From JBGSBR01 sp041730495 (GTDB lineage Bacteria; Patescibacteriota; Microgenomatia; UBA1406; GWC2-37-13): a stretch of 32,475 nucleotides of DNA. Below are positions 29,749 through 32,475 of this stretch, piece by piece (the stretch's first letter is position 1; each line of letters begins with the position of its first letter). A program made the translations under genes and the position numbers. Below the pieces are notes generated by a model. The model did not search any database. It had not been told where the DNA came from and saw only the letters and a list, made by a program, of their open reading frames with translations. The stretch spans positions 1 through 32,475 of the forward strand of contig JBGSBR010000011.1 in the NCBI GenBank assembly GCA_041730495.1. The letters run 5' to 3'.

Positions 29749-30795
29749 ATGTTTGCTCCTCAATTTCTCATCACCAACAAGATCATGTCGGCTATCTCCA
29801 AGATAGAAGCCGTAGAAGAGGTGATTCGTCATGCTCCGATTTTACCGCTTTGGGAAAAACAGTTTAGAGAAGATGCGATCGTACGATCTGTTTATCATGG
29901 TACGCATCTCGAGGGAAACCAACTGCAAAAAGATGAAGCTGAAAATGTACTACGTGGTAAAGATGTCATGGCACGTGCTCGAGATATTCAGGAAGTCATC
30001 AACTATCGCAAAGTAATCGATTATATCGATGATCAAGCCAAAAGAAATACACTTGAAGTCAACGAAGATTTCATCAAACATGTGCATGGGATTATCGTCG
30101 ATAAAATCCTTTCACCAGATCAAGCGGGCGAGTATCGTACCAAGCAAGTAGTCATTCGTAATTCGCAAACCGGCGAAGTTACGTTCCGTCCACCAACCCC
30201 GATTGAGGTACCATATCTGATGAAAGAGTTTTGTCAGTGGCTCAATAATACTTCTAAAGACGATCTTCATCCGATTCTCATGGCTGGTATTGCTCACCAT
30301 GAGTTTGTGCGGATCCATCCGTTTATCGATGGTAATGGTCGTGCTGCACGCGTGGTAGCGACTTTCATCATGCAAGTGGGTGGTTATGATATTCGACGCT
30401 TTTTCTCACTTGAAGAGTATTACGATAAAAATGCAATTACCTATTATGAACACTTGCAGAAAGCGACCGCGGGCGATATGACTGGCTGGCTTGAGTATTT
30501 CACTTTTGCAGCATCTGTAGAGTTTGAACGTGTGAAAGAAAAGATTTTACGTCTTTCCAAAGACGCCAAGATGAAAGAACGGTTTGGTGGTCAGCAGATT
30601 TTCCTCACGGAGCGACAGATGAAGATTATCGAATATTTGCAAGAGATCGGCTATCTGCAAAATCAAGCATTTAGTAGTGTGTTTCCTGAAATCTCTGAAG
30701 ACTCGGTGCTGCGTGATGTAAAAGATCTGATTGAAAAAGGTTTAGTGAAAAAGATAGGTAAAACTAAAGCTGCAAGATACGTCCTTACCGGTTAA
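29749..30795 (+). CDS. Fic-family AMPylase-like protein with C-terminal winged helix
   Basis: The 348-aa protein has the Fic core HPFIDGNGRAAR at residues 190-201 (catalytic His190), which transfers AMP or another nucleotide group to target proteins. N-terminal inhibitory helix motif HGTHLEGN has Glu55; the Ser/Thr normally four residues before Glu is a Gly here, with Thr at the third place. The C-terminal 60 residues (FLTERQMKIIEYLQEIGYLQ, then DSVLRDVKDLIEKGLVKK) form a winged helix, which might bind DNA. No antitoxin gene is adjacent. TATAAT lies 11 nt before the ATG at 29749; Met13 is a second candidate. Confidence 0.88.
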   Translation: MFAPQFLITNKIMSAISKIEAVEEVIRHAPILPLWEKQFREDAIVRSVYHGTHLEGNQLQKDEAENVLRGKDVMARARDIQEVINYRKVIDYIDDQAKRNTLEVNEDFIKHVHGIIVDKILSPDQAGEYRTKQVVIRNSQTGEVTFRPPTPIEVPYLMKEFCQWLNNTSKDDLHPILMAGIAHHEFVRIHPFIDGNGRAARVVATFIMQVGGYDIRRFFSLEEYYDKNAITYYEHLQKATAGDMTGWLEYFTFAASVEFERVKEKILRLSKDAKMKERFGGQQIFLTERQMKIIEYLQEIGYLQNQAFSSVFPEISEDSVLRDVKDLIEKGLVKKIGKTKAARYVLTG

Positions 30796-30807
30796 AATAT
30801 AACTCTT

Positions 30808-32415
30808 ATGAAATTTGCTGAATTTGCATCGTACATCAACCGCATCGAAGAGATCAGCTCTCGCAATGAAATCACGGTGATTTTAGCAGAGCTTTTCAGT
30901 AAATTAAACGATAAAGAGATTGTTCCCGCTGTGTATCTCCTTCAAGGAAGGGTATCTCCACAATACATACCACTTAATTTTGGTATGGCAGAAAAGATGG
31001 TTCTGAAATCAGTGAGTCAGATGTTTCAGATAGATGCAGATGTCCTTCTAAAACGATTCCAAAAAACTGGTGATATCGGGACTATCGTCCAAGAAATTAA
31101 GGCAGATCAACCATCATTGCTGACTAAAGAGCTGAATGTACAACAAGTTTTCGATGCACTCGTGGATATGGCAAAGTCCAGTGGTGCGGGATCACAAGAT
31201 AAAAAATTGCAACAGTTGGCGCATCTTATTGCCGAACTTGATCCATTATCAGCACGCTATGTATCTCGTATTCCGGTCGGCGCATTACGTTTGGGTTTCT
31301 CAGATATGACAATCCTTGATGGATTGTCTTGGATGATACTGGGAGATAAAACTGCCAAAACTCAGCTGCAACGTGCGTATCTTGTGCGACCAGATCTCGG
31401 CCATATTGCTTATGTCGTCAAACATGCTGGCCTTGAGAAAGTAGCAGAGATTACTCCAGAAGTTTTCACTCCCATCCTCATGATGAGAGCCGAGCGATTA
31501 TCATCTGGTGAAGAGATCGTCGACAAAATCGGCGAGTGTGCAGTTGAGTCGAAATATGATGGCTTCCGACTTCAGATTCATAAAAAAGGTAATGAGGTCC
31601 GGATGTATACCCGTGGACTTGAGGATGCGACACATATGTATCCTGATGTTGTTGAAGGAGTGCTGAAGCAGATTAAAGCAGATACTATCATTTTCGAAGG
31701 AGAGGCAATTGGATTTGATCCAGCCTCACAGACATTTCTCCCATTTCAAGAAACCGTGCAACGTAAGCGTAAATATGGTGTAGAGGAGAAAGCGAAAGAG
31801 ATGCCTTTAAAATTATTTGCTTTTGAGCTGCTTTATCTCAATGCTGCATCATTGTTGACTGAGCCTTATGTTCTACGTCAAACAGAGCTTGCCAAAGCAA
31901 TCAAAGTCACAGGAGATGTGGCTATCGATACGCTTATCCCAGCAGGACACAAGGTTATCAAAGATGCAAAGCATCTAGAACTGTTATTTGATGATGCAAT
32001 TACCAAAGGTCTTGAAGGTATTATTGCAAAAAAACTTGATGGTATCTATCAACCTGGTGCGCGCGGCTGGAACTGGATCAAGTTTAAACGTAGTTACTCG
32101 AGCAAGATCGATGACACTATCGACTGTGTGGTAATGGGATATGATGTCGGCAAGGGAAAGCGGGCAGATTTTGGTATTGGGGCATTCTTGGTGGGAGTCT
32201 ATGATGCCACACAAGATAAATATGTCACTGTAGCCAAAATCGGTACTGGGCTCACTGATGATGAGTGGCGAGAGCTACAGAAACGCCTTCATAAGCTGCA
32301 TTCGACACATCTACCGGCTATGTACGAAGTAGACAAAATGATGACGTGTGATCTATGGGCGACACCGGAAATTGTGGTTGAGATCAAGGCGGATGAGCTA
32401 GGGGAACAGGGTTAA
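30808..32415 (+). CDS. lig: ATP-dependent DNA ligase, archaeal type, apparently lacking motif VI
   Basis: The 535-aa enzyme seals nicks in DNA. An N-terminal DNA-binding domain (1-220) precedes the catalytic Lys249 in ESKYDGFR (motif I), TRGLED, FEGEAIGFD (motif III), FELLYLN, EGIIAKK (motif IV) and WIKFKR (motif V). The OB domain follows (YDVGKGKRADFGIGAFLVGV) but the frame stops after VEIKADELGEQG. In the family about 50-70 more residues normally follow, including motif VI (RFPR...RxDK). No matching continuation is seen in the other frames in the last 60 bp, so truncation or a distant frameshift is possible. TAAAAT lies 9 nt before the ATG. Confidence 0.88.
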   Translation: MKFAEFASYINRIEEISSRNEITVILAELFSKLNDKEIVPAVYLLQGRVSPQYIPLNFGMAEKMVLKSVSQMFQIDADVLLKRFQKTGDIGTIVQEIKADQPSLLTKELNVQQVFDALVDMAKSSGAGSQDKKLQQLAHLIAELDPLSARYVSRIPVGALRLGFSDMTILDGLSWMILGDKTAKTQLQRAYLVRPDLGHIAYVVKHAGLEKVAEITPEVFTPILMMRAERLSSGEEIVDKIGECAVESKYDGFRLQIHKKGNEVRMYTRGLEDATHMYPDVVEGVLKQIKADTIIFEGEAIGFDPASQTFLPFQETVQRKRKYGVEEKAKEMPLKLFAFELLYLNAASLLTEPYVLRQTELAKAIKVTGDVAIDTLIPAGHKVIKDAKHLELLFDDAITKGLEGIIAKKLDGIYQPGARGWNWIKFKRSYSSKIDDTIDCVVMGYDVGKGKRADFGIGAFLVGVYDATQDKYVTVAKIGTGLTDDEWRELQKRLHKLHSTHLPAMYEVDKMMTCDLWATPEIVVEIKADELGEQG

Positions 32416-32435
32416 TTACTCCGCTTTTTGAATTC

Positions 32436-32475
32436 ATGAGAACTCATGTTGTAAAACAATATCCATTAGCGTTAA
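32436..32475 (+). other. Possible start of a next gene at the window edge
   Basis: An ATG at 32436 opens a frame to the end of the window (MRTHVVKQYPLAL). CATGAG-AA-CTCATG is a small palindrome around it. Too little is visible to say whether it is a gene. Confidence 0.2.

Overview
The window most likely comes from a candidate-phyla-radiation (Patescibacteria) bacterium, possibly near Microgenomates; the exact group cannot be fixed from sequence alone. The DNA is AT-rich, TGA is used as a normal stop, genes are packed with tiny gaps or 4-bp overlaps, and there are many small membrane-anchored proteins of unknown function. A bacterial uppS gene sits beside archaeal-style mevalonate genes and an archaeal-type ATP-dependent DNA ligase. 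Most first genes of transcription units have a -10 hexamer ending 6-7 nt before the ATG and no Shine-Dalgarno site, which points to leaderless mRNAs.

Layout. Positions 1-4613 hold the end of an MFS transporter, a TfoX-N protein, two SGNH hydrolases, a LUD-domain protein divergent from an HxlR regulator, and a thioredoxin-reductase-like flavoprotein. Positions 4617-5810 hold the oddest segment: two minus-strand modules. Each has the same 90-bp promoter-leader, a hairpin and Shine-Dalgarno site, a different unknown gene, and a related GC-rich palindrome after the stop. Positions 5878-8136 are a three-gene operon (unknown 421-aa protein, HD-domain protein, MazG-like pyrophosphohydrolase). Positions 8230-10948 hold an anchored protein, a small helical protein, a GIY-YIG nuclease, a RecB/Cas4-like nuclease and a 46-aa membrane peptide. 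Positions 10949-14906 (minus strand) hold anchored extracytoplasmic proteins, including a VWA protein, plus DUF1801 and YihY. Positions 14959-19216 hold a CAP protein, an acidic coiled-coil protein, small membrane proteins, DUF2130 and an anchored protein, with a large hairpin at 16389-16456.

A solitary 5S rRNA gene with its own promoter lies on the minus strand at 19222-19342. Positions 19436-23718 hold a PH-domain membrane protein, a small membrane protein, a 684-aa membrane protein with an apparent repeat domain, and an ECF sigma factor coupled to two membrane proteins.

Positions 23751-28306 are a tight mevalonate operon: HMG-CoA reductase, HMG-CoA synthase, thiolase, a DUF35 OB-fold protein lacking its zinc ribbon, and mevalonate kinase. 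Two pilin-like membrane proteins follow on the minus strand, then uppS, a Fic protein and the DNA ligase, which seems to lack its C-terminal motif VI. The mevalonate operon would supply isoprenoid precursor steps and UppS would use the products to make the undecaprenyl carrier for the cell envelope; the later mevalonate enzymes are not in the window. No tRNA gene, CRISPR array or recognised transposase was seen, and no gene-free stretch exceeds about 300 bases.
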